The notes: generated from the sequence alone by a model not told the origin. A DNA stretch of 64,000 nt from Saccopteryx bilineata (GCF_036850765.1 NC_089494.1:54763809-54827808); one strand, 5' to 3'. Counted from the first letter of the stretch, positions 36,351 to 47,608 are shown. A program made the numbers and translations.

Positions 36351-37744
36351 AAACGAGTACACATATAATTTCCAGGTCTTAAGATCTACTTCCTCATAAA
36401 ATTCATAAAATGCTACCATTTGAAATTAAAACATTATTTTAAAACATTTTGCTTTGTGCATTCACCAAATACATGAAAATTCTACAGTTGACAATAACTG
36501 CCTGTTTAAAAAAAAAATTAAATGGCCGGTGAGTTTCTAGGATTTGTCTTACATTATAGAAACTGGAGATATATTTACCTATGATGTAAGTATAAGATTA
36601 TACAGTTATTTGTAATAGCTTCACTGTTGACCAACAGAGATATTTACATAAATTATGATACATGCATAAAGAATGTAATATATCTTTGTCTTGCTTTAGA
36701 ACAATCTCTATTTGGTTAAGTGGAGGAAAAAGCAAAGACATACACATACTACTATTATAAAAAGACATGTTTTCTTTGATAGGTATAGTCTCTCTGAAAA
36801 GATAGACAAGAAGTTGGAAAAAATTACCTCCAGAGGGGAGCAGGGTGAGTTGAAAGCCAAGGTGGGAAGGACACTTTGTAGTTTAAACCATGTAAGTGTA
36901 TGCCCTTTTCAAAACTAAGTAAACAAATTTTAAACCTAAATATAGCACATGATTGAAAGAAAGTTATTTCATGATTAAGCTTAATCAGTGTAATTGATTA
37001 AAATGTAAGATTATTTTTAATCCATAAAACTACCTCTGAAAATTTTCATTTGAAGAAATATTTGTCGCATTGAATGTGAATATAAATTTAGTGTAACTGT
37101 CACAAAAATCTGAAGTTTTAATTTTTCTCCATAAAAATATAATAGCCAAAGGGGATGAATTGTTTGTAAAAGGCATAAAATTAAAGTAATAAAATACTAA
37201 AACCGTTTCACTGTGATGGTTTGACCAAGGCCTATCCTTGTGGGAAGAGTCAGGATGTTTCAGGCCCTCCGTACTCCGGGATGAACTTCTGGGACAGTGA
37301 GACAAGCCCATTGGAGGCACCTAGGTTGCTCACCAGATGTCTAAAGGTGCAAATGTCAAGAACTATTAGGAGATGAAAAGAAGCAGGGAAGGTATAAATT
37401 ACTTAACTGGGGAGGAATAAGATCAGGACCATTCAGACTCAGCTCAACCTTGACAAAATACTGTGCTTTCAGATGTTAGCCATTATCTCCCAAATGAGAC
37501 TACATGCCTAGCCACAGAGAGAGAAACACAACTGGCAGAAGAATAAGGTGCATAGTAAATTTCTGTGTTAAAATGTTCACCTGTCAAATATAAATATTTA
37601 ACATATAACATCATTTCTGTACTCCTGGCTTAGCCATTCTTTATTTTTTATTATTCTGGGAAGCTCACAAAATGAAAATCTCTGAGAAGTCCTAGGGAAG
37701 ATCCTGAGTAGTCCAGGGAAGCTGCAAAATAGAGAAAGTAAAAA

Positions 37745-37786
37745 ACAAACAAAACACACACACACACAACACACACACACACAAAA
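37745..37786. repeat. (CA)n microsatellite
   Basis: CA units with two AA interruptions, giving two short blocks. Confidence 0.9.
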
Positions 37787-37828
37787 CTCAACAGGTCACG
37801 AGACTCAACAAAGAAAAAGAAAGCTCAG

Positions 37829-38164
37829 GCCTGACCAGGCGGTGGCGCAGTGGATAGAGCATCGGACTGGGATGCAGAGGACCCAGGTTCAAGACCTTAA
37901 GGTCGCCAGCTTGAGCACGGGCTCATCTGGTTTGAGCAAAGCTCACCAGCTTGGAACCAAGGTCGCTGGCTTGAGCAAGGGGTCACTCGGTCTGCTGTAG
38001 CCCCATAGTCAAGGCACATATGAGAAAGCGATCAATGAACAACTAAGGGGTCACAACAAAAAACTAATGATTGATGCTTCTCATCTCTCTCCATTCCTGT
38101 CTGTCCCTATCTATCCCTCTCTCTGACTCTCTCTCTGTCTCTGTAAAAAAGAAAGAAAGAAAAA
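37829..38164 (+). mobile_element. Family B SINE, well preserved
   Basis: It begins GCCTGACCAGGCGGTGGCGC and keeps the GGTTCAAGACC B-box, the internal GGTCGCTGGCTTGAGCA units and a tail of A plus GAAA units. Flanks match: AAAGCTCAG (37820-37828) and GGAAGCTCAG (38165-38174). Confidence 0.95.
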
Positions 38165-38354
38165 GGAAGCTCAGCATCAATGAGGGACAGACAAGGAAGT
38201 GCTCCTACCACCTACCATGCTAGTAAAAGAGAATTATTGGAATGCTTGACTTTTGTTTCATGACCTGATAAAAACTTTCTAACATTAATATCTCTTTTCT
38301 TCCTTTGTTGTTATTCATGTTATTTGCTAAATTTCAAAGGTCACTAAAAGTTAT

Positions 38355-38565
38355 AACACAGTGATGGTTAATTTTATGTGTCAACATGAATGGGCCATGG
38401 GGAGCCCAGAAATTTGGTTTGACATTATTCTGGGTGTGTCTGTGAGGGTATTCTGGGATGAGAATAATATTTGTATCTGTAGACTGAATAAAACAGATTG
38501 CCCCCCAAATGGGTGGATCTCATCCAATAACTTGAAGGCATGATATAATCAAAGCCTGAATTTTG
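38355..38565. mobile_element. ERV-L-type (MLT2-like) LTR fragment
   Basis: It contains GATGGTTAATTTTATGTGTCAAC, GGGCCATGGGGAGCCCAGA, TCTGGGTGTGTCTGTGAGGG and CTCATCCAATAACTTGAAGGC, words of an old LTR I recall as MLT2. The family name is less certain than the fact that it is a repeat. Confidence 0.55.
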
Positions 38566-39016
38566 TTCTGTGCCCTTACTGCATCAATTGATAAAATCAT
38601 GTGATTTTTTTCTTCTTTATTTTATCAATATAGTGCAGTGCATTGATTGATTTTCAGATATTGAAGCAGCCCTGCATACCTGAAATAAAACCCACTTTGT
38701 AATGATGAATTCCTTTTAGATATTGCTAAGTACTTTTTGTTAAGTATTGTGTCTATATTCATGAGGGATAGTGGTCTATAGTTTTCTTCTTTTGTTCTGT
38801 CTGTGGTTTGGGTATCAGGTTATTATCATATTAGCTTTATACAAATAAATTGAAAGTCTTCTTTCATCTCTTTTCTGGAAAGAGATCATGTAGAATTGGT
38901 GTGAATTCTTTAAATATACATTATTTGGTAGAATTTTCTTGTGAAAATATTTGAGCCTGGAGATTTCTTTTGGGGGGAGTATTTTAATTATGAAGTAAGT
39001 TTTCTTAATAGTCAGA

Positions 39017-39083
39017 GTTACGGTTTCTTATCACACAAGACGTGGTATTCAAGTTACGTTTCTTATCACACAAGATGTGGTAA
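39017..39083. repeat. 36-bp tandem duplication
   Basis: GTTACG(G)TTTCTTATCACACAAGA followed by YGTGGTA occurs twice, starting at 39017 and 39053. A local duplication within the old L1. Confidence 0.85.
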
Positions 39084-39162
39084 CTTGTGGTTTTTGAAGT
39101 ATTTGTACATTTCATCTAACTTGTCAAATTTATGTCCGTAGTATTGTTGACAGTATTCTTTT

Positions 39163-39564
39163 TTTTTTTTTTTTTTTTTTTTTTGTATTCCTCTGAAGCT
39201 GGAAACGGGGAGAGACAGTCAGACAGACTCCCACATGCGCGCGACCAGGATCCACCTGGCACGCCCACCAGGGGTGACGCTCTGCCCACCAGGGGGTGAT
39301 GCTCTGCCCCTCCGGGGTGTCGCTCTGTTGCAACCAGAGCCACTCTAGCACCTGGGGCAGAGGCCAAGGAGCCATCCCCAGTGCCCGGGCCATCTTTGCT
39401 CCAATGGAGTCTCGGCTGCAGGAGGGGAAGAGAGAGACAGAGAGGAAGGAGAGGGGGAGGGGTGGAGAAGCAGATGGGCGCTTCTCCTGTGTGCCCTGGC
39501 CAGGAATCGAACCTGGCGTACACGCCAGGCAGACGCTCTACGGCTGAGCCAACCGGCCAGGGCC
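39163..39564 (-). mobile_element. VES-like SINE (family A), two CTCF-like modules
   Basis: On the minus strand it runs from GCCCTGGCCGGTTGGCTCAG to a long A-tail (T run at 39159-39184). The duplication GACAGTATTCT lies at 39149 and 39565. It carries tandem CCACCAGGGGTGACGCTCTG and CCACCAGGGGGTGATGCTCTG modules. The 135-codon minus frame is SINE, not gene. Confidence 0.95.
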
Positions 39565-40120
39565 GACAGTATTCTCTTTTGATGCCTTTAAGATGTGTAG
39601 TGATGTCTTATTTTTCATTTCTAATATTGATAATTTGTGTCTTTTTGTCAGTATTACCAGAGCTTTGTAAATGATGTTGAATTTTTAAGAAACCAGCTCT
39701 TTTATTTTCATTCTTTCTAATGTTTTGTTTTCAATGCTACTCATTTCTGCTTCTATATTTATTATTTCATTTCTTCTGCTTGCTTTGGGCTTATTTTGTT
39801 ATTCTTTTTCTACTTTCTTGAGGTGGGAGCTTAGATTATGGCTTTGACACCATTCTTCCTTCCCAATATTCTAATATAAATATTTAGTGCTATAAACTTT
39901 CCAGCATTGCTTTAGCTATATCCCAATTCTAATACTTTGCATATCTATTTTTCACTCAGTTTAATGTATGTTTTAAATTTCTCACTGGTTATTTAGAATT
40001 GTATTGTTTAGTTTCTGATTATTTGGAAACAGTTATTTCTCTGTTATTGATTCTGAGTTTGATACTATTATGATTAGAGAACACATGCTGCATGATTTCA
40101 AGTCTTTAAAATTTGTTCAA

Positions 40121-40466
40121 GGCCCTGACTGGTTGGCTCAGTGGATAATGCATCGACCTGGCATGCAGACATCCTGGGTTTGATTCCCGGTCAGGGCACA
40201 CGTGAGAAGCAACCATCTGCTTCTCTTTCTCTCCCTCTCCCGCTTCTCTCCCTCTTCCCCTCTCACAGCAGGTGGCTCGATTGGTTCAAGCATTGGCCCT
40301 GGGTACTGAGGATAGCTTGGTTGGTCCAAATGTCAGCCTCAAGCACTGAGGATAGCTTGGTTGATTCAAGCATCGGCCTCAGACGGGGGTTGCTGAGTGG
40401 ATCCAGTCAAAGTGCATGAGGGAGTCTGTCTCTCTATATCCCCACACACACACTTTAAAAGAAAAA
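40121..40466 (+). mobile_element. tRNA-derived SINE with internal duplicated block (family E)
   Basis: The head GGCCCTGACTGGTTGGCTCAG and B-box GGTTTGATTCCCGGTC resemble family A. The body instead has a repeated ACTGAGGATAGCTTGGTTG block and GCATYGGCC words with a period near 40-45 bp. Flanks TTTGTTCAA and ATTGTTCAAG match. It ends in a CA run and AAAGAAAAAG tail. Confidence 0.88.
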
Positions 40467-41458
40467 GAAATTGTTCAAGTTTGTTATTTATGGTAATGGA
40501 TTTGGTTTATCTTGGGATGTGATCTGTGGATATTTGAAAAGAATATGAATTCTGTTATTGTTGGGTAGAATGTTAGACAAATGTCAATGAGATCCTATTG
40601 GTTGATGGTGTTGTTATTTTTATACTTGCTGATCTTCTTTCCAGCCCTATCAATTGGTGAGATAAGGGGTTAAAGTCTCCAACTACAATAGTGGGTCTAT
40701 TTCTCCTTTCAGTTCTACTGGCTTTTGCTTCACATATTTTGTATCTCCATTTTTTAATGCATACATATTTAAGATTTCTGTCTTTTGAGTGGATGAACAT
40801 TTTCATCATTATATAATGTCCCTCTCTGTATCTAGAAATTGTCTTTGATCTGAAGTCTATTTATCCAATATCAATATAGCTACTCTGCTTTCTTTTGTTT
40901 AGTGTTAACACACTATATTTGTTTCTATTCCTTTACTCTCAACCCACCTATCTCTATATTTTAAGTGAGTTTCATATAGGCAGTAAATAGTGGGTAATTT
41001 TTTAAATCTACTTTGCCAATTTTTGTCTTTTAATAGGTGTATTCAGACCTATTTAGGGAAATTATTGATTTGGTATGGTATACATCTGCCTTTTATTTCT
41101 TATTCTATTTCTTCTGTTTTTCATTTTGTTTTTCTACCTTCCTATGAGTTATTTCAACATTAAAAGAATGTACTTTGATTCATCTAACATGTTTTTGAGT
41201 GAACCTCTTTGTATATCACCTTAGTGGTTACTTTAGGTATTACATTATACATATAACTTATAGCAGTCTGCTACTGGTGCCAATGTTAGACCAATTTAAG
41301 TGAAGTATAGAAACATTATTATCCATCATACTCCTTTATCTTCTTCTAATTTTCTTAAATATTTCTTCCATATACATTTAGAACCACAGTGTTATTATTT
41401 TTGCATTAACCACCAAATATAATCTAGAAAACTTAAAGAGAAGTAAATTCTATTTAAT

Positions 41459-41700
41459 TTACCTTTTTTTTTTTTCTTTTTGCTCATGAAAAGCACCTGC
41501 TGCCATGGAAAGCAACTGGAAGCACCTGGTACCTCTGAAGTTAGGAGCAGAGCATGGACGATTGATTGAAAGTTTGTCTAATAGACTTGAAGGCTGAGAG
41601 GAATGACTCTGAACTAAGTCATATGGGATATGCTCTGAAGAATCTTCAGACAAGTATGGAAAAGCAAAGATAAACTGGCTAGGGTTTTACGTGACTGCAA
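41459..41700 (-). other. Possible 5'-truncated retrocopy with A-tail
   Basis: The T run at 41463-41475 could be an antisense poly(A) tail. Reading away from it on the minus strand, 41653-41459 is open for 64 codons. Its composition is Ser-, Gln- and His-rich (SEDSSEHIPYDLVQSHSSQP at the start), unlike the random frames nearby. No flanking duplication was found and the parent protein was not recognised. It may be chance, or an A-rich end of a diverged repeat. Confidence 0.25.
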
Positions 41701-41939
41701 TACAGAGAAATGTCCCAAACAGATCATAAACATGAAGCATGTTTGTTCAAGGATTTAAATTTTAATAGTAATTTAAGAGATGCCATGCTGGTGCTTATGT
41801 TCAAATTAGCATAGCTAAAATTCTCCTTTCACTCAAACCAGATATTAAAGAAACATTTGGGAGAGAAGCTGAACTAGTACAAAGTAGTAAGGCATCAAAC
41901 TGACTGACTTTCAAATCCCTGAAGACAAATATTTTCAAA

Positions 41940-42090
41940 TTCTTATTCTGTCTTGAATTTGCTGTATTTGGGGGGAGGGGAGCAGATTATTTTATTTCTC
42001 TAATCTTGTGTTCTCATATCTATAAAACTGAGGATAATTATACCTCTTTCACATGGTTATGGAGATAAATAAGAGGATGTAATGTAAAAC
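41940..42090 (+). mobile_element. MIR-type remnant
   Basis: TCATATCTATAAAACTGAGGATAATTATACCT and GGTTATGGAGATAAATAAGAGG match the 3' half of a sense MIR. Confidence 0.65.
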
Positions 42091-42204
42091 CCACATTATG
42101 TTGGAAAAGAAGTCATAAATATTAGTTACCTCCAGGGAACACTTTGAAAGGACACAAGGTCTTAAGTGACTCTTTCTAGCAGTGTGTGTTTCATCTCTCT
42201 CCTC

Positions 42205-42292
42205 ATTCACAGGGAAGAAAAGGGAGGAGAAGAAGGAGTGGAAAAGAGGGGGGTGGGAGGGCAAGGAGGAGAAGGAAGGGGGAGGGGGAACC
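42205..42292. repeat. G-rich purine tract
   Basis: GGAAGAAAAGGGAGGAGAAG leads into runs of five and six Gs (GGGGGGTGGGAGGG, later GGGGGAGGGGG). Possible quadruplex or triplex former. Confidence 0.8.
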
Positions 42293-43181
42293 CTGATGAT
42301 CCAGAAATAAAATGATTGCCATTTAGAAAAAGAATGTAGGTGATGTGTCCAAGTTAGGAGGCAAAGAGCTGAGCTATAGGAACAAGCGAAGAGGAGAAAC
42401 GAGAGGAAATATTTTTTGTTATGTTTCTTGTTTGTTACTGTATGTGTAATGAGGTTAATTTTTCATAAGGACTTTAATAGCTGGCACCAGAATTTCTCTT
42501 AGGAAAGAACTGTCTCAGTTCAGGAAAACTTCCTGCCGGTGTGCTCCTTCCCACCTTGGTGCCCAGCAGAGTGTTAACAGGAGCCAGGAAGTCAAAGAAG
42601 GGGAAGTTGCTCTGCATGAGATAAAGGGGTGGATTTTTTGTTTTTGTTTGTTTTTTCCACAAGTGGATAAAAAAGGGAAAAATGAGTAAAGTTCAGAGAG
42701 AAAGTGGGAGAAGCCAGCAAGATAGAAACAAACCTGGGGAAAGGTGAGAAGAATCAGTACACCCCTGGGGTGGTGGAGTGGCCGAAGAAGAAATGGCTGA
42801 TGCTATTTTAAGGTATTTGCTCTGCTGTCATGGAAACTCATTTCTTCACTCTCTTCCACTGAACTTTAATGGGAGGTGACTAATCTCATGGATGCTAAGA
42901 GGGCCTTTCACCTGTACTTCAGTACTTTTATTCTTGGTGTAACTCCACAGACTTCATTTCTTCAATATGGCCTTTTCCCCTTTCTCTCTTCTTGACTCAA
43001 ACTGACCTCATCCAGCACATGGACTCAATGCCTCCTTCTCCCCTGCATGACCATTCCCTTAATCATTAAGCCCTCAGGACAATGAGATTCTGTTCGACAT
43101 CAAATAATCTTAGGAACAAAGCCTCGGGTCTTTTAAGCACAAAGAGTATCAATCAAACTAAAAATAACATTTAGGTCTCAG

Positions 43182-43540
43182 TTGTGTTTCAGCTCCAAAC
43201 CTAGAAGCAGTGAAACCAGATGAAGCAACAGCACGGCTGACATCAGGACCAGATGCACTGATCAGCCATCTCCTACCCTAGCACGGACCGATCAGTAGAG
43301 ACCACAACCCTGACCACAACCCTAGCTCCCTTAGTCACCATGATTAATGATATTTTCCCCATATAACCTATGCCCTGGAAGCCATCAGAGAGCCAAGTCT
43401 TTGTGTTAGTTCCCCTGTGACTCCAGGTGTGGGCCACTTCCTAAAAATAAACCCCTACTTTTTTTGGCTGCAAGCTCCTTTTCATGTCTTATTGGGCTTT
43501 GATGAACTCACAAAAATTGGACCCCTCTCCTCCAGTAACA
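43182..43540 (+). mobile_element. Probable solo LTR (class I-like), 359 bp
   Basis: It has LTR architecture in the plus sense: CATATAACCTATGCCCTGG as a TATA-like region, AATAAACCCC (about 43447) as poly(A) signal, a T-rich stretch, and an end at CCAGTAACA. TCAG flanks both sides (43178-43181 and 43541-43544), fitting a 4-bp duplication. The left end reads TTGTGTTTC rather than a clean TG, so that boundary is less sure. Confidence 0.6.
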
Positions 43541-44207
43541 TCAGGAGCATAGATTTTGAAGATCCCAGGGTAGAAGGTGTATGTGTGCTCCAGAGTCTCA
43601 AGGAACCTAGTGGTTTTCAGTGAATTCTTTTTTCCAACCATGCTTCTCAGTCCTTCTCAATGCCAGCGTTCTCCGGCCACTCTTTCCTCAACATATCCTA
43701 CACCACAGGCACTTTTTCATTATCACCAGTCTTCTCCCACCTCTGGCTCCCTATTTAATTTCTACACAAGGCTCGCCTCTTCTGCCACCAAGCCTTCCCT
43801 ATTACTCCAGCCAAGCCACCCCTCCCCCTTTAGGATTTATGTGCGTCATTAATTTGATTTGATATGTATCTTTTCATATACATATCTATCTTAGTCCCTA
43901 GAACCACTTCAGGGAAGGGGCCAGTGAATTCAGTAAAAGTAACCTAAAACATCAGACTGTGTCATTTTTATTGTTGTAGAGGCAAAGGACAAGGAAGTTG
44001 TCTGAGTTTTTCAACTTTTCAGCTACACGGTTTAAGCAGAATCATTCATAATATAAAATCTGGTTAATTTTCATTTCCTCAAGATTTTATATAATTCCTT
44101 GTCAGGATAATGTGGCTAATGCTCCTAAATTAATTTTTATTATTATCATAAGCTGAACAACATGTTATTTGGGGAGGGTAGGACTTGGGCTCTGCCAGTG
44201 AGAAGAT

Positions 44208-44700
44208 TGTAGCATCCACCGGGTATGAGAACAAACGTCGGAGACTTTCAGGAGTTAAGATGTTACTTTATTGGCCAGTTTAACCTGCACAGGGGCGAAC
44301 TCCCAAGATATCTGGAGACACCATGCCCACAAGGAGCTGCAAACGGAAGCCGCACCTGGAGCTTACAGCCAGGCCCTTATATATCCTAAGTGAGCAAGCA
44401 TAGTACAGAAGCAGATGTGGCAGTTTAGCTATTGGCTAGGGAGGTCACACGCAGCATAGTAATAGGGGCTGCATAGCAACAGGGGCCAGTTTTAGCTTAG
44501 TGGCGAATTTCAAACATAAACTTCTGATAAGGGTCTCTGACCTTCTTTGTTCCCAGCCTTACAGGAGCCATATCAGCACTTACTGTTCCTTCAATAGTTA
44601 CACTCTTTGGCAGCCCCAGTACTTCCTGAATCTAACAAAGAGCAGATCTACTGCACTTATCAAATGCTCAGTGAAGTATGTCTTGAAAAGGACTCCCTAT
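44208..44700 (-). mobile_element. LTR on the minus strand, solo or truncated
   Basis: Minus-strand reading gives ATATATAAGGGCC (TATA box, about 44379-44391), then CCAATAAAGTAAC (poly(A) signal, about 44258-44270), then a U5-like end CCCGGTGGATGCTACA at 44208. The 5' limit is uncertain. No matching duplication was found, so it may be truncated where the neighbouring LTR begins. Confidence 0.65.
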
Positions 44701-44826
44701 TAGTACTTAGTTTCCTGGGCACAACATATTTTTGGCTAAGGATCTTCAATCAACATTCACATGGATAGGTGTATCAAGTTATTTTATCGATAGCTATATA
44801 AATGTAAAAATAACGGAATTTGGGAG

Positions 44827-45540
44827 TGTTGGTCAAATAAGTTCGTAAATAATGATTTATGTTTGCTCGCTTATAGTTTGCACTGGATGTGGGGGAACAG
44901 GCTGTTAGCAGGCAGGGTTGTTATAGCTGAAGGCTTAGTTTTAAGACTAAGCTTTTCCCCACACCCTTGACTATTGCATAATAGCGGGTGGTGCACTCTC
45001 ATGTGGAATCCCATTATGCCTCAAATAAGTGACTTTGTATCAGAGACTTCCTTGTTTGTATATTGGATTAAAGGTTTGGATTTCTACATTATAAAGTGGG
45101 GCAGACCAGGAGATCACTCGCTCTTGGTTCCTGAAATTAGCATTAGAGAAGAGTGATTGTGTTCTAGGAGGAGGGCAGAGAGCAGAGAGGAGAGCAGAGT
45201 AAGGCCACGTGGAGGAGAGGAGGGGTCAAGATGGTGGAATGCTGAAGGAGAAGCCAGTTTGTGCAGAGAAAAGGAGATAGGGAACAGAGGTGAATAAATC
45301 TGGTGAGCTAGAAACTTTTGATTCTAGGAAACTCGGATAAGTCAGTAGCTTTGTGAGCACTGAGTGAGTGGGTTTTGGAGCCCAGTGTGTATTTTTACTT
45401 GCCCACCGGGTGCAAGCTAGGATTAAAGATGATGGCCCACCTGTTCTTGGCTCCATTGTTTCATTACCATCTGTCCGAATCTAATGCGAACCTGCATGGG
45501 CCAGGCGGCTGTGATGGTGGCCATGGCTACTGGCTTTACA
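44827..45540 (+). mobile_element. Solo LTR of the inner-element family, 5-bp duplication
   Basis: It starts TGTTGGTCAAATAA and ends TGGCTTTACA. Perfect GGGAG copies flank it at 44822-44826 and 45541-45545. It shares its whole length, with indels, with the LTRs at 57290-57899 and 58920-59536 (those on the minus strand). It holds a TATA-like ACATTATAAAGTGGGGCAGA (45085-45104) and AATAAATCTGG (about 45294). Nothing internal remains, so it is the product of LTR-LTR recombination. Confidence 0.93.
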
Positions 45541-45921
45541 GGGAGCCATAAAGCTGTCCACAGAAAATTTTTGCTTTGCTTTTCCTTGGTCACTTTTGGC
45601 TTCATATGATACTGTCTGCCATCAGAGTGATGATGGCATACTGTGCTCCCTGTGGGACATATTTTTGCTTCCAGCCTATTGAGCATTGTATTCAACTAGC
45701 ACTGCACAGCACTATAATAGTGCATTACTTGGGAGAAAAAGTTCTTGACAATACACCAAAATCACTGCAGATTACAACCACAGAAATTAAAAAATAATAA
45801 TAATAATACCACAAAAATTGAACATTAATTTTTGGAGAATATGAGATAACCCTCTCAGCAAAGCCAATATACTTTTAATTAGCAAAAGGCATCTTTTAAG
45901 AAGGCTGTTGATATAAGTATC

Positions 45922-45922
<1 letters not shown>

Positions 45923-45967
<45 letters not shown>

Positions 45968-46328
45968 CAGAGAGGGAGAGAGATGAGAAGCATCAATTCT
46001 TCCTTGTGGCACATTAGTTGTTCATTGATTGCTTTCTCATATATGCCTTGACCAGGGGGCTACCGCAGAGTGAGTGACCCCTTTGCTCGAGCCAGTGACC
46101 TTGGGCTCAAGCCAGTGGCCTTGGGCTTCAAGCCAGCAACCTTTGGGCTCAAACCAGCAACTATGGGGTCATGTCTATGATTCCCACTCAAGCCAGCAAC
46201 CCCACACTCAAGCTGGTGAGCCCACGCTCAAGCGAGATGAGCCCAGGCTCAAGCCAGCAACCTTGGAGTTTCGAACTGGGTCTGCACCCCAGTCCAACAC
46301 TCTCCACTGTGCTACCACCTGGTCAAGC
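45923..46328 (-). mobile_element. Family B SINE with large internal minisatellite and (TG)n tail
   Basis: The minus-strand head is TTGACCAGGTGGTAGCACAG. The middle (46085-46270 on plus) is a run of about eight ~20-bp GGGCTCAAGCCAGCAACCTT-like units. The tail is a (CA)n run on the SINE strand (45924-45966). Duplications GATATAAGTATCTTG and GATATAACTATCTTG (45910, 46329) bound it. Confidence 0.93.
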
Positions 46329-46534
46329 GATATAACTATCTTGACTGCACCAATGATCACAGCAAATAAAAATGACTTTTTTTCTTTTTGGGCCCTTATA
46401 TATCTCAGAATATATAAAAGAAAAATGAAAAATCAATGGCTTCTGAAAAAATAGTTCCAAGACCCATTGCTGCCTGTCCCCCTAGAAAGGAATACCTCTA
46501 CTGTATTACAAGTGACCTATGTACATACATCTTG

Positions 46535-46712
46535 ACCAGCTGTTTCAAACGTTAGTGTATATGAAAGTCACATTAGACTCTATTTATTGAAATGCAGATT
46601 CTTGGATCACTTTACAATAATCTGTTAGAGTGCCTTTGGAGTGGGGCCCAAGCACCTATATATCAACCCAGATGCTGAGTTGTGGGACCACATTTTAAGA
46701 AACACTGCTTTG
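46535..46712 (-). mobile_element. MER5-type hAT remnant
   Basis: Antisense MER5A order: TGAAATGCAGATTCTTGGATC, GGAGTGGGGCCCAAGCAC, GATGCTGAGTTGTGGGACCACATTTTAAGAAACACTG. Confidence 0.8.
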
Positions 46713-46735
46713 GATCTTAAACAATATAGGCCCTA

Positions 46736-47117
46736 AGGCCCTGGCCAGTTGGCTCAGCGGTAGAGCGTCGGCCTGGCGTGCAGGAGTCCCAGGTTCAATT
46801 CCCGGCTAGGGCACACAGGAGAGGCGCCCATTTGCTTCTCCACCCCTCCCCCTCTCCTTCCTCTCTGTCTCTCTCTTCCCCTCCTGCAGCGAGGCTCCAT
46901 TGGAGCAAAGATGGCCCGGGCGCTGGGGATGGTTCTGTGGCCTCTGCCTCAGGCACTAGAATGGCTATGGACGCAACAGAGCAACGCCCCAGAGGGTCAG
47001 AGCATCACCCCCTGGTGGGCATGCCGGGTGGATCCCAGTTAGGCACATGCGGGAGTCTGTCTGACTGCCTCCCCCTTTCTAGCTTCGGAAAAATGAAAAA
47101 AAAAAAAATATATATAT
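46736..47117 (+). mobile_element. VES-like SINE (family A), one CTCF-like module
   Basis: It runs from GGCCCTGGCCAGTTGGCTCAG to an A-tail turning into (TA)n. The duplication ATATAGGCCCTA lies at 46724-46735 and 47118-47129. It has one CACCCCCTGGTGGGC module. The 156-codon plus frame here is entirely SINE plus flank. Confidence 0.95.
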
Positions 47118-47608
47118 ATATAGGCCCTATGCTCTCTATAATGAGAAATGGAAATAATGTTGATAAGTCTCCCCTCCATATTGTTCAGGACCTGAGCCAA
47201 ATTTGGGCTTTAGATAGTCAATCGTGTCTGAAAGAGCATGTGGCATGAGATAAGGAGGGAATGCTAATACAAAAAATTTCACTACGGAAGGTCCAATATA
47301 ACAAAGTCATATGACTAACAATCGGTTCAGTACAAAAATGTTTGATATTCAGTTTCAAGGCCTGTGCAAATTTATAATGATCAAAACAGCAAAAATGTAT
47401 CAGTGCTATATTTTTGGTAATTCAACTGTGGGTATAAGTTTCTTTTTAATTAAACAGTCAGCATTTGAAGCAAATTGACAAAGTATGAGAGGGCAAGCTG
47501 TTGCAGACACTGGGCCCTTACAATAATTCTTGTTTGGGCACTTAAGTACATAGGATAATTTTTTTAGACTGTGGCACAGTACTAGTAGCATAAGAAACAC
47601 CCTAAATG

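Larger units (their letters stand above)
32200..37700. other. Repeat-poor island, candidate regulatory or conserved noncoding DNA
   Basis: No SINE, LTR or L1 was recognised in about 5.5 kb, whereas flanking DNA carries one every 1-2 kb. Blocks at 33000-33250, 34230-34860 and 35640-36060 have even composition, occasional CpGs and homeodomain-, E-box- and SOX-like words. Open frames are 60-119 codons without domains, so coding is not supported. Simple repeats inside it: (TG)n at 35449-35470 and a purine tract at 36210-36350. Confidence 0.4.
38570..41450 (-). mobile_element. Old L1 (L1M-type) ORF2 fragment
   Basis: The plus strand reads as antisense L1: TATCAATATAGTGCAGTGCATTGATTG and AGATATTGAAGCAGCCCTGCATACCTG from the reverse transcriptase part near 38.6 kb. 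The endonuclease motif Gly-Asp-Phe-Asn then maps to 40669-40680 inside a 78-codon minus frame (40809-40573). Sequence up to about 41.45 kb matches the ORF1/ORF2 junction region. Many stops; no intact domain. Two later SINEs split it at 39163-39564 and 40121-40466. Confidence 0.85.

Noticed and set aside
37829..37910. tRNA gene
   Set aside because: A- and B-box-like words belong to the SINE head; no cloverleaf or CCA-end context as a free gene.
39116..39523. 135-codon minus frame
   Set aside because: SINE-derived, with a poly-Lys tail from the A-run.
46085..46270. CRISPR-like array
   Set aside because: Units are contiguous and imperfect with no spacers; they lie inside a SINE in a mammalian genome.
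46778..47248. 156-codon open frame on the plus strand
   Set aside because: SINE body plus tail and flank; no protein-coding signature.
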